Shown here piece by piece: positions 1 through 5,864 of a DNA stretch of 8,688 nucleotides. Position 1 is the stretch's first letter. Every line of letters starts with the position of its first letter. The notes below the pieces were generated by a model, which was not told the origin of the DNA, did no database searches, and was given only the letters and a program-made list of their open reading frames with translations. The translations under genes were made by a program, and so were the position numbers. Source of the DNA: Caulobacteraceae bacterium (GTDB lineage: Bacteria; Pseudomonadota; Alphaproteobacteria; Caulobacterales; Caulobacteraceae); the NCBI GenBank assembly GCA_028291305.1, contig JAQGII010000010.1, positions 1 to 8,688 on the forward strand. The letters run 5' to 3'.

Positions 1-638
1 GGCTGGCGCCCGTCGCGCCGGGCGCCACGGTGTTCGCCCTGGGCCTCAACTACGCCGACCACAGCGCGGAGCTGGGCTTCAGGCCGCCGCAGACGCCGCT
101 CGTTTTCCTGAAAGGCGGCGCCACCTTCACCGGCCACAACGGCGCCACGCCCCGGCCGGCGGACGCCCATCAGATGCATCCGGAATGCGAACTCGTCGCG
201 GTGATCGGCCGGCCCGCGCGCAAGGTCGCGCAGGCCCAGGCGCTGGACCATGTGGCCGGCTACACGGTGGCATGCGACTACGCGATCCGCGAATACCTGG
301 AGAACTACTATCGGCCCAACCTGCGGGTGAAGAGCCGCGACGCGACCACGCCGCTGGGCCCCTGGATCGTCGACGCCGCCGAGGTGGGCGACCCCCAGGG
401 GCTGGGCCTGTCGACCCGGGTCAACGGCGTGCAGGTGCAGGGCGGATCGACCGCGGACATGGTGTTCGGGGTGGCCGCGCTGATCGAACACCTGTCGGGT
501 TTCATGACCCTGATGCCCGGGGATATGATCCTCACCGGCACCCCGACCGGCGTCCATTTCGTGGGCGACGGCGACGAGGTGGTCTGCGAGATCGACAAGG
601 TCTGCCGACTGGTCAACCACATCCGGGGCGGGCCATGA
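1..638 (+). CDS. HpaG-like FAH-family isomerase/decarboxylase (5'-truncated by window edge)
   Basis: This is the C-terminal catalytic part of a fumarylacetoacetate-hydrolase-fold enzyme. It closely resembles E. coli HpaG, which decarboxylates and isomerises the ring-cleavage products of homoprotocatechuate in the cytoplasm. Seen: FALGLNYADH near the start, HPECELVAVIG with two likely metal-ligand glutamates, CDYAIREYLENYYRPNLRVK with the third acidic ligand, GPWIVD, and GDMILTGTPTG near the end. Taking the GTG at 30 as residue 1, the ligands would be E52, E54 and D83. That GTG is unlikely to be the true start, because the frame stays open to base 3 with family-like residues (LAPVAPGAT), so the N-terminus lies outside the window. 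The stop overlaps the next start (ATGA). The family assignment is firm. The substrate is inferred, and could be any meta-cleavage product such as an acylpyruvate or oxo-heptadienedioate. Confidence 0.88.
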   Translation, partial: LAPVAPGATVFALGLNYADHSAELGFRPPQTPLVFLKGGATFTGHNGATPRPADAHQMHPECELVAVIGRPARKVAQAQALDHVAGYTVACDYAIREYLENYYRPNLRVKSRDATTPLGPWIVDAAEVGDPQGLGLSTRVNGVQVQGGSTADMVFGVAALIEHLSGFMTLMPGDMILTGTPTGVHFVGDGDEVVCEIDKVCRLVNHIRGGP

Positions 639-958
639 GCCTCTACCAGCTCAGCAAGCTGATGTTCGACCTGAACCGCGACGGCGATCTGTCGGACCGT
701 TTCAAGCAGGACCCCGAGAGCGTGGTCTGCGCCTACGCCCTGACCGAGGAAGAGCGGGGGGCGCTGCTCGGCCCGGACATCGGCCTGCTCTATGTGCTGG
801 GCGTCAACGGGCAGCTGCTGATGCACTACGCCGCCCTGTGCGGCATCGAATGGTCGGACTACCTGCAGCGGATGCGCGACGGGGTCCTGGTCCACGGTCC
901 GGTGCGGGCGGGCATCTACGCCCTGACCACCTCGCCGCACACAAAGGTCGCCGGATGA
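635..958 (+). CDS. LigA-like small subunit of an extradiol dioxygenase
   Basis: A 107-residue protein resembling the alpha subunit of protocatechuate 4,5-dioxygenase (LigA family). In the known enzymes this small helical subunit caps the active site of the catalytic beta subunit. Seen: an N-terminal helix (YQLSKLMFDLNRDGDL), a middle segment of the VVCAYALTEEERGALL type, then LLYVLGVNGQLLMHYAALCGI at about residues 51-71. It carries no metal-binding set, as expected for a non-catalytic subunit. The ATG overlaps the preceding stop by one base (ATGA), and its own stop overlaps the next ATG in the same way. This implies coupled translation with the FAH-family gene and the LigB-like gene, which probably fixes subunit stoichiometry. 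The length is similar to stand-alone LigA-like subunits. Identity is supported by family pattern and by position immediately before a LigB-type gene. Confidence 0.8.
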   Translation: MSLYQLSKLMFDLNRDGDLSDRFKQDPESVVCAYALTEEERGALLGPDIGLLYVLGVNGQLLMHYAALCGIEWSDYLQRMRDGVLVHGPVRAGIYALTTSPHTKVAG

Positions 959-1773
959 GCCTGGTCTTCGCCGGCGTCTGCAGCCACGCCCCCGGCATCA
1001 CCGGGCGCGAGGAGCGCGCGCCCAGGGAACTGCGCGATCCCTTCTACGCCGCCTACGATCGGATGCGCCGGGCGCTGGAGGACAGCCGGCCGGACGCGGT
1101 GATCGTCATCGCCGCCGAGCATTTCGCCAACTTCTTCATGAACAACATGCCGGCCTTCGCCATGGGCATGGCCGAGAGCTACACCGGCCCGATCGAGGCC
1201 GTGGACTGGCTGAAGGTCCCCAAGCGCGAAATCCGCGGCGACCCCGCGCTGTCGCAGCGCCTGATCACCACCATCCTCGACACCGTGGACGTGGCCTATG
1301 CCGAGGAATGGCGTTTCGACCACGGCATCATGGTGCCGCTGCACTTCCTCGATCCGCAAAACCGGATGACGGTCATCCCGGCCAACATCAACTGCCAGGG
1401 CCCGCCGCTGACGCCGCTGCACCGCGCCTGGGCGTTCGGCGAAGCCATCCGCCGGGCCGCCGACGCCGCGCCCGAGCGGATCGCGGTGATCGGCACCGGC
1501 GGCATCTCGCACTGGCCGGCCACTCCCGACAGCGGCCGCATCAACGAGCCCTGGGACCGCGAGTTCCTGGGCCGCTGGGCGCGCAACGACCGGACGGCCA
1601 TGCTGTCCTACACCGACGCCGAGACCTACGCCGAGGCGGGCCAGGGCGGCTTCGAGATCCGCACCTTCATCGCCGCCGCCGCCGCCGCCGGGGGACCGGG
1701 GCAGGTCCTGCACTACGCGCCGATCCCCATCTATGCCGTGGGCTGCACGGTGGCGACGATGGAGATCGCCTGA
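955..1773 (+). CDS. LigB-like extradiol ring-cleavage dioxygenase, catalytic subunit
   Basis: A 272-residue class III (LigB-fold) extradiol dioxygenase, expected to open a catechol-type ring next to the hydroxyls using non-haem Fe(II) and O2. Seen: GVCSHAPGI with H11, AAEHFANFF with H56, FDHGIMVPLHFL with H123, GTGGISHWP with H186, and GGFEIRTF with E234. By analogy with LigB, H11, H56 and E234 would bind iron and H186 would be the catalytic base. The start at 955 is chosen because the ATG overlaps the LigA-like stop and is followed directly by the family N-terminus; an upstream in-frame extension is just out-of-frame readthrough of the previous gene. An alanine run (about residues 240-245) is encoded by repeated GCC codons. 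The partner is the LigA-like protein. The substrate is unknown: homoprotocatechuate, protocatechuate, gallate or a related diphenol are all possible. Confidence 0.88.
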   Translation: MSLVFAGVCSHAPGITGREERAPRELRDPFYAAYDRMRRALEDSRPDAVIVIAAEHFANFFMNNMPAFAMGMAESYTGPIEAVDWLKVPKREIRGDPALSQRLITTILDTVDVAYAEEWRFDHGIMVPLHFLDPQNRMTVIPANINCQGPPLTPLHRAWAFGEAIRRAADAAPERIAVIGTGGISHWPATPDSGRINEPWDREFLGRWARNDRTAMLSYTDAETYAEAGQGGFEIRTFIAAAAAAGGPGQVLHYAPIPIYAVGCTVATMEIA

Positions 1774-1788
1774 GGGGCTGGCCGCCCC
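1774..1788. terminator. Short GC hairpin between convergent genes
   Basis: In the 18-base gap between the convergent stops of the LigB-like gene and the exporter lies GGGGC-tggcc-GCCCC, a 5-bp stem with a 5-base loop. It could act on either strand. No T-run follows, so this is at best a weak or factor-assisted terminator. Confidence 0.3.
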
Positions 1789-1791
1789 GAC

Positions 1792-2685
1792 CTAGGGCAG
1801 GGGGACGACCTCCCGCGCGCGCAGGGCCGTGACGCTGCCGAACGAGGCGACCACGATGCAGCCGATCGCCGCGGTCTGCACCGGGCTCAGCCGCTCGCCC
1901 AGCATCAGCAGGCCCGACAGGGTGGCGATCACCGGCTCCAGGCTCATCAGCACGCCGAAGGTGCGGCTGGGCAGGCGGACGAGGGCGAACATCTCCAGGC
2001 TGTAGGGGATCGCGCTGGACAACAGCGCCACGGCGACGGCCAGCGGCAACAGCGCGGGCGCGAACAGGGCCGCGCCGGCATGGGCGATGCCGAACGGGGT
2101 CGCCACGAGGGCGGCGACCGCCATGCCGAGGGCCGCGGCCCGGCCCACCCCGATCTCGCCGGCCCGTTTTCCGAGCACGATGTACAGACCCCAGAAGATT
2201 CCGGCGCCTAGGGCGAACAGGGCCCCGAGCGGATCGGCGGCGATCGCCGCCCCGCCCAGCGGCGCGGCCAGCAGGACCAGGCCCGCCGCCGCCAGCGCCA
2301 CCCAGGCCAGATCGAGGGCCCGGCGGGACGCGATCACCGCCACGGTCAGCGGGCCGGTGAACTCGATGGCCACGGCCACGCCCAGCGGGACCGTCTTCAG
2401 CGACATGTAGAACAGCAGGTTCATCGCCCCGAGCGCGGCGCCATAGAGCAGCACCGCGCGGATGTGCCTCCTGTCCAGCGGCCCGCGCCACGGCCGCTGC
2501 AAGGCCAGCAGCACCATCGCCGCGATGGCCACGCGCAGGGCCACCGCGCCCTGGGCGCCGACCACGGGGAACAGCTGTTTGGCCAGCGCGGCGCCGGTCT
2601 GGATCGAGACCATGCCCGCCACCAGCACGCCGACGGCCAGCAGGACTGAAAGGGGCGCGGCGGAGGGCGCGTCCTGGGGCCGCAT
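1792..2685 (-). CDS. rhtA: RhtA-like EamA/DMT-family exporter
   Basis: A 297-residue inner-membrane protein with about ten hydrophobic segments in two EamA repeats. It is close in length and sequence to E. coli RhtA, the threonine/homoserine exporter. Seen: SIQTGAALAKQLFPVVGAQGAVALR near residues 27-51, LFYMSLKTVPLGVAVAIEFTGPL at about 91-113, then IPYSLEMFALVRLPSRTFGVLMSLEPVIA at about 226-254, all typical of this subgroup. The start is the ATG at 2685. It has AGGAG nine bases upstream, whereas the open frame continues upstream without membrane-protein character. It lies 98 bases downstream of the hydratase-lyase gene in the same direction, so co-transcription is possible, although a hairpin sits between them. 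It may export amino acids or small aromatic by-products; the substrate is inferred only from family resemblance. Confidence 0.85.
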   Translation of the reverse strand: MRPQDAPSAAPLSVLLAVGVLVAGMVSIQTGAALAKQLFPVVGAQGAVALRVAIAAMVLLALQRPWRGPLDRRHIRAVLLYGAALGAMNLLFYMSLKTVPLGVAVAIEFTGPLTVAVIASRRALDLAWVALAAAGLVLLAAPLGGAAIAADPLGALFALGAGIFWGLYIVLGKRAGEIGVGRAAALGMAVAALVATPFGIAHAGAALFAPALLPLAVAVALLSSAIPYSLEMFALVRLPSRTFGVLMSLEPVIATLSGLLMLGERLSPVQTAAIGCIVVASFGSVTALRAREVVPLP

Positions 2686-2758
2686 CGACGGGCGCTCCTC
2701 TTGGCCGGCGCAAGCGGAGGCCCTACAGGCGCTCCTCGTCCGCCGCAACACCGTGTTC

Positions 2759-2775
2759 CCGCGTGGGGGACGCGG
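2759..2775 (-). terminator. Hairpin just after the hydratase-lyase stop
   Basis: CCGCGT-ggggg-ACGCGG (plus-strand reading) gives a 6-bp GC stem with a 5-base loop, beginning eight bases after the leftward TGA at 2784-2786. No T-run follows on the minus strand. It could reduce readthrough into the exporter gene or protect the 3' end of the upstream message. Confidence 0.3.
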
Positions 2776-2783
2776 TCCGCGAT

Positions 2784-3623
2784 TCAGGTCCCGGGCTTGG
2801 CGGCCGGCTTGTCGGCGCCTTCGAAGACGCCCAGGCCGGGCTTGTAGGCCTTCTCGTCGATGAACTGCTTGATGCCTTCCTTGCGGCCGGAATTGTCGTG
2901 GAAGTTGGCCGCCTCCTGCGCCCGGATCAGATAGTCCTCGGCGTTGTCGTAGGTCATCTCGGCCACCCGCCGCAGGGCGTCCTTGGTGGCCTTCAGGGCG
3001 ACCGGGTTCTTCTTCAGCAGGTTCTCGGCGACCTCGGTCACGCGGGCCTTCAGCTGGTCCAGTGGATGGGCCTCGTTGACCAGCTTCCATTGCGCCGCCT
3101 TGCGTCCGTCGATCGGCTCGCCGGTCATCGCATGGTACATGGCGTCGCGCATGCTCATCAGCTCGACCGCCACCTTGGCGGCCCCGCCGCCGGGCAGGAT
3201 GCCCCAGTTGATCTCGCTGAGGCCGAACTGGGCCTCTTCGGCCGCGAACGCCAGGTCGCATCCGAACAGGGGACCGTAGCCGCCGCCGAAACACCAGCCG
3301 TTGACCATGGCGATGGTCGGCTTCTGGAACCAGCGCAGCCGGCGCCACCAGCCATAGGCCTCTGCCTGCGCGCGGCGGGTGGCGCCGAGGCCCTCGGCCT
3401 CGGTCTTGCGGAAATACTCGTTGAGGTCCATCCCGGCGGACCAGGCGCTGCCCTCGCCGCTCAGCACCAGCACCCCGACGTCGTCGCGGAACTCCAGTTC
3501 GTCCAGCACTTCGCGCATCCTGCGGTTGAGCGTGGGGCTCATGCTGTTGCGCTTCGAGGGCCGGTTGAAACGCACCCAGGCGATACGGTCCTCGACTTCG
3601 TAGATGACTGTGTCTTTGCTCAT
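2784..3623 (-). CDS. Feruloyl/p-hydroxycinnamoyl-CoA hydratase-lyase homologue (crotonase fold)
   Basis: A 279-residue crotonase-family protein resembling hydroxycinnamoyl-CoA hydratase-lyase (HCHL, Ech/FerB), which turns feruloyl-CoA into vanillin and acetyl-CoA. Family blocks seen: FNRPSKRNSMSPTLNRRM (about 19-36), WSAGMDLNEYF (61-71), KPTIAMVNGWCFGGGYGPL (101-119), FGLSEINWG (133-141), MTGEPIDGRKAA (166-177) and GIKQFIDEKAYKPGL (250-264). From my recall of the Pseudomonas HCHL sequence, the catalytic Glu143 corresponds to E137 here, and the oxyanion-hole Met70/Gly120 are kept as M65/G114. Ser123, however, is Gly117, and the phenol-binding Tyr239 is Ile233. So the fold and acyl-CoA chemistry are well supported, but the native substrate may not be feruloyl-CoA. 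The start at 3623 matches the family N-terminus, although its ribosome-binding site is weak. It is leftward and followed by the RhtA-like exporter. Confidence 0.85.
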   Translation of the reverse strand: MSKDTVIYEVEDRIAWVRFNRPSKRNSMSPTLNRRMREVLDELEFRDDVGVLVLSGEGSAWSAGMDLNEYFRKTEAEGLGATRRAQAEAYGWWRRLRWFQKPTIAMVNGWCFGGGYGPLFGCDLAFAAEEAQFGLSEINWGILPGGGAAKVAVELMSMRDAMYHAMTGEPIDGRKAAQWKLVNEAHPLDQLKARVTEVAENLLKKNPVALKATKDALRRVAEMTYDNAEDYLIRAQEAANFHDNSGRKEGIKQFIDEKAYKPGLGVFEGADKPAAKPGT

Positions 3624-3671
3624 TGTCCGTATCTCAAAACATAGGGTGACGGGGCCAACCTGCTCGGCTGG

Positions 3672-3758
3672 TTATTGGAACGGGGCGTGGGTCTGCGGCC
3701 GTCCGCCGAAGGACGTCCGGGCTCGGGCGGGGCCGATCTGGCGGACGCGCTGGGCCAT
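3672..3758 (-). CDS. Candidate 28-aa leader ORF upstream of the hydratase-lyase
   Basis: A 28-codon ORF begins MAQRVRQIGPAR and ends in TAA, 48 bases upstream of the hydratase-lyase start and in the same direction. It has a clear Shine-Dalgarno match (GGAAGG) seven bases before its ATG, better than that of the main gene. The peptide is basic and resembles no family I know. It could be a leader peptide coupling translation to expression of the enzyme, or chance coding in GC-rich DNA. Confidence 0.25.
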   Translation of the reverse strand: MAQRVRQIGPARARTSFGGRPQTHAPFQ

Positions 3759-3796
3759 GATGCTGCCTTCCGGGTTCGACCGCGTTGCACGTCTCC

Positions 3797-3827
3797 TATT
3801 TAGGTAGGACATTTGTACGTAAGACAA
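3797..3827 (-). promoter_or_regulatory. Candidate promoter for the hydratase-lyase gene, with inverted repeat
   Basis: Read leftward, TTGTCT (3827-3822) is followed, 18 bases on, by CTAAAT (3803-3798) in a locally AT-rich patch of a GC-rich region, giving a predicted leader of about 170 bases. The -35 half is overlapped by the inverted repeat TTTGT-acgtaag-ACAAA (3812-3828), a plausible repressor site. The -10 match is only partial, so the assignment is tentative. Confidence 0.35.
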
Positions 3828-3837
3828 ACAGTTTTTG

Positions 3838-3874
3838 CCGATATGTATCGCTTCGCCCGATATGTATCGCTTCG
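3838..3874. repeat. Two tandem 18-bp repeats, each carrying a 12-bp palindrome
   Basis: CCGATATGTATCGCTTCG occurs at 3838-3855 and again, identically, at 3857-3874, with one base between. Each copy contains CGATA-TG-TATCG, an inverted repeat with perfect 5-bp arms (3839-3850 and 3858-3869). The centres are 19 bp apart. They sit just upstream, in leftward reading, of the candidate hydratase-lyase promoter, where an activator would bind. Most likely paired operator sites for a dimeric regulator; the GntR/FCD protein nearby is one candidate. Confidence 0.6.
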
Positions 3875-3919
3875 GATGCGCGAGGTGCGAGACCGGCGCT
3901 GGCGCAACGGTTGGCGCGG

Positions 3920-4642
3920 CTAGGCGGGGGGCGCGACGGTGGCTTCCTGCCCGCTCTGCGCCAGGGCGCGGGCGACGAAGCCCGAGGCCTTCATCTCTTC
4001 CACATAGGCGTGCAGATAGGCCCCGCCGGCGTTGCCCTTGGGCGCGCCCATCGCCTGGCTGACGATGGCGAAGGCTTCCGGCATGACCCGCAGGCCGGCA
4101 TGGTCGGCGGCGTAGGCGTTCAGCATCTGACGGATGCCGGCGGCGGCGTCGGTCTTGCCCGCGACGAAGTCCTCCAGATAGTCGCCGGTCCCGCGCACCA
4201 GCTCGGCGGCCTTCAGGGTGCGGGTGAGATAGAGGTCGTAGGCGGCGCGGCCCATGACGCCGATGCGCACGCCCGCGCGGTCCAGGTCGCCCGGGTGATG
4301 CACGGGCGAGTCCGCGCGCACCAGATAGGTGCTCTCGATCAGCACATAGGGGGCGGTGAAGTCGATCCGCTCGGCGCGGGCGGGCTCGATGGCCAGGAAA
4401 CAGATGTCGGCCTTGCCGGCGTCGATCGCGTCGACCACCTCGCCCGGGCTGTCGTAGGCGATGAAGTCCACCGCCACGCCCAGCCGCCGGCCAAGCTCGC
4501 GGGCCAGCTCCGAGGCGACGCCGCCGGGCTGGCCGTCGCCGCGGTCGCGCTGGGTCAGGATGGTGTTGCCGAAGTTCATTCCCGTGCGCAGGCGCCCGGT
4601 CGGGGCGAGGGCGGCGCGGATGTCTTGGGGGGCGGAGGTCAT
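3920..4642 (-). CDS. Solute-binding-protein-fold protein (SBP family 3) without signal peptide
   Basis: A 240-residue protein with the two-lobe pattern of family 3 amino-acid-binding proteins of ABC transporters. Seen: a first lobe with GVASELARELGRRLGVAVDF (41-60), then DAIDAGKADICFLAI (71-85), then R89 in PARAERIDFTAPYV, the position of the carboxylate-binding arginine in amino-acid binders, then a hinge and second lobe from about 112, ending with AYVEEMKASGFVARAL. Normally such proteins are periplasmic. Here the N-terminus (MTSAPQDIRAALAPTGRLRTG) is hydrophilic with no signal sequence, and the frame upstream of the ATG offers none. No permease or ATPase gene is in the window. It may be a cytosolic ligand-binding protein or an SBP-fold enzyme of the cyclohexadienyl-dehydratase type. 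It lies 120 bases downstream of the GntR gene, same direction. Confidence 0.78.
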   Translation of the reverse strand: MTSAPQDIRAALAPTGRLRTGMNFGNTILTQRDRGDGQPGGVASELARELGRRLGVAVDFIAYDSPGEVVDAIDAGKADICFLAIEPARAERIDFTAPYVLIESTYLVRADSPVHHPGDLDRAGVRIGVMGRAAYDLYLTRTLKAAELVRGTGDYLEDFVAGKTDAAAGIRQMLNAYAADHAGLRVMPEAFAIVSQAMGAPKGNAGGAYLHAYVEEMKASGFVARALAQSGQEATVAPPA

Positions 4643-4672
4643 GGGCGGACTCTTCTTGCAGGGATGGCGAAA

Positions 4673-4695
4673 CGGCGCGGATGCTACCCGCGCCG
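4673..4695. terminator. 8-bp hairpin between GntR and binding-protein genes
   Basis: CGGCGCGG-atgctac-CCGCGCCG is a perfect 8-bp GC-rich inverted repeat with a 7-base loop, lying in the 120-base gap 67 bases after the GntR stop. On the minus strand it is followed by only three Ts. It could terminate or attenuate transcription entering the binding-protein gene, or be an RNA stability element. Confidence 0.4.
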
Positions 4696-4762
4696 GTCCC
4701 CCGCGCCTAGCGCTCCGCGCTGCCGCGGACTCCGGCCGGGAGAACCGCCTTGGCGACCAGGA

Positions 4763-5683
4763 TCAGGCGGCCTGCGAACTGGTCAGGTGGCCCTGCATCA
4801 GCTCGGAGGCCTTGTGGTTGTCGCCGGCTTCCAGGGCGTCGAGGATCGCCAGGTGCTCGGTGATCGAGGACTGCACCCGTTCGGTCCCGTGCACCCAATG
4901 GTAGTTCAGGAAGGTGTGCAGCCGGTTCTGGCGCTGCACGGCGCTCAGCATGTAGCGGTTGCCCGAGCAGCGGGCGAGGGTCTCGTGGAAGTCGGAGTTC
5001 ATCTCGAAGAACTCCACCGCCAGGGGCGTCCGCCAGGCCTTGCGCTGGAACGCCAGGTGTCGCGCCCGGCAGGCCTGGGCCCATTCCCGGTCCAGCTGGA
5101 AGCCCGGCCGCAGGACGATGGCGGGCTCCAAGACCTGGCGAAAGGCATAGGCCTCGGCCAGGGCGCTGGCCGAATTGCTCGAGGCGATGAACGACCAGCC
5201 GTTGCCGGGTTTGCGTTCCCCCAGTCCCATTTCCGACAGCTGGCGCAGCACGCGGCCGACCGTGGACAGCTTGGCCCCGAACAGGCGCACCATCTCCTGC
5301 TGCGTGCACGCGGCCGGCAGGCGTCCGAGGTTGCGCGCCTCGGCGATGGCGACGAACAGCTGCTTGTCTTCCTCGTCCTGGACATTGGCGGCCTCGATCT
5401 GCGGCGCAGCCTTGACCGGCCCGAGCAGGACGAAGCCGCGGTTGGCCCGCGCCTCCACGGCGCCCTGAGCCGCCAGCAGCTTCAAGGCGCCCCGGATCGG
5501 CGTGCGCGACACGCCGAATTGCTGGCACAGGTCCAGCTCGACTAGGTGGTGGCCCGGTCCCGCGCCCCGCTCCTTGAGCAGGTGAAGGATACGGCCGGCA
5601 AGCTCGGCTTGCAGCCGGCTGGGCGCCTGTTCACCGGCCGCCTCGACCGCCTTGGCTTCCACGTTCTTCCGCCCGCTTTTCAT
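4763..5683 (-). CDS. GntR/FCD-family transcriptional regulator with apparent second winged helix
   Basis: A 306-residue DNA-binding regulator. Residues about 22-88 form a GntR winged helix (SRLQAELAGRILHLLKERG, then LCQQFGVSRTPIRGALKLLAAQGAVEARANRGFVLL). Residues about 104-168 look like another winged helix (LPAACTQQEMVRLFGAKLSTVGRVLRQLSEMGLGERKPGNGWSF). Residues about 175-302 form an FCD ligand-binding domain with FRQVLEPAI, FHETLARCSGN (H233), EHLAILDALEAGD (H277) and GHL (H299), likely metal/ligand histidines. GntR/FCD proteins are commonly about 220-250 residues with one helix-turn-helix, so the extra 60-70 residues are unusual. The start at 5683 is chosen because it precedes a short basic tail before the domain; its ribosome-binding site is weak, and a GTG or ATG further upstream is possible. 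Likely effectors are organic acids or aromatic intermediates. It could control the neighbouring binding protein and the hydratase-lyase (inferred). Confidence 0.85.
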   Translation of the reverse strand: MKSGRKNVEAKAVEAAGEQAPSRLQAELAGRILHLLKERGAGPGHHLVELDLCQQFGVSRTPIRGALKLLAAQGAVEARANRGFVLLGPVKAAPQIEAANVQDEEDKQLFVAIAEARNLGRLPAACTQQEMVRLFGAKLSTVGRVLRQLSEMGLGERKPGNGWSFIASSNSASALAEAYAFRQVLEPAIVLRPGFQLDREWAQACRARHLAFQRKAWRTPLAVEFFEMNSDFHETLARCSGNRYMLSAVQRQNRLHTFLNYHWVHGTERVQSSITEHLAILDALEAGDNHKASELMQGHLTSSQAA

Positions 5684-5864
5684 CGCTCGGCCCGTTGGCA
5701 CTTTCAGCGTTGAGAATCCAGGGGCCACTGTAAGGCCGCCGGCCCGGGTTCTCCAAGACGGATGGTCCGCCCCGCGGTCTGGCCCCGACATCCTAAAGGA
5801 CCGGCAGCCCGGCCCGCCGCACGACGCTGCGCAGAGCCAGGCTGGAGACGCGGGCCGCCCGCCG
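5684..5864. other. Intergenic gap upstream of the GntR gene
   Basis: 181 bases separate the exported-protein stop from the GntR start, both leftward. It starts with a compact palindrome, GCGGGC-c-GCCCGC at 5850-5862, close behind the exported-protein stop, whose one-base spacing makes it a poor RNA hairpin as written. I could not identify a convincing promoter for the GntR gene or any coding sequence. Confidence 0.35.

Larger units (their letters stand above)
3624..3919. other. Intergenic control region between the binding-protein gene and the hydratase-lyase
   Basis: This 296-base stretch has lower GC than its surroundings around 3790-3870. It contains the tandem palindromic repeats, the inverted repeat, the candidate promoter and the small ORF listed separately. 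I see no convincing larger protein and no RNA gene. A rightward 67-codon frame (3604-3807) has no family resemblance or ribosome-binding site I trust. Confidence 0.5.

Noticed and set aside
185..640. Long overlapping frame upstream of the LigA-like start
   Set aside because: It is the +1-shifted shadow of the FAH-family gene, rich in Arg/Gly/Pro as expected from GC-rich out-of-frame reading; the real start is the ATG at 635.
1675..1692. GCC trinucleotide run as a microsatellite or phase-variation tract
   Set aside because: It encodes a short alanine stretch in a surface-type loop of the dioxygenase; units of three cannot shift the frame and the run is short.
1667..2713. Long leftward frame in the exporter region
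   Set aside because: Arg/Pro/Gly-rich shadow of the RhtA-like gene with no hydrophobic segments.
3811..3820. TTGTAC resembling half of the lux box, near the hydratase-lyase promoter
   Set aside because: Only six bases match and the other half-site is missing; the larger inverted repeat with TTTGT/ACAAA arms explains it better.
3785..5545. 586-codon rightward frame opposite the binding-protein and GntR genes
   Set aside because: Antisense shadow: no recognisable domain, Gly/His/Ala-rich composition, while both opposite-strand genes have clear family motifs.
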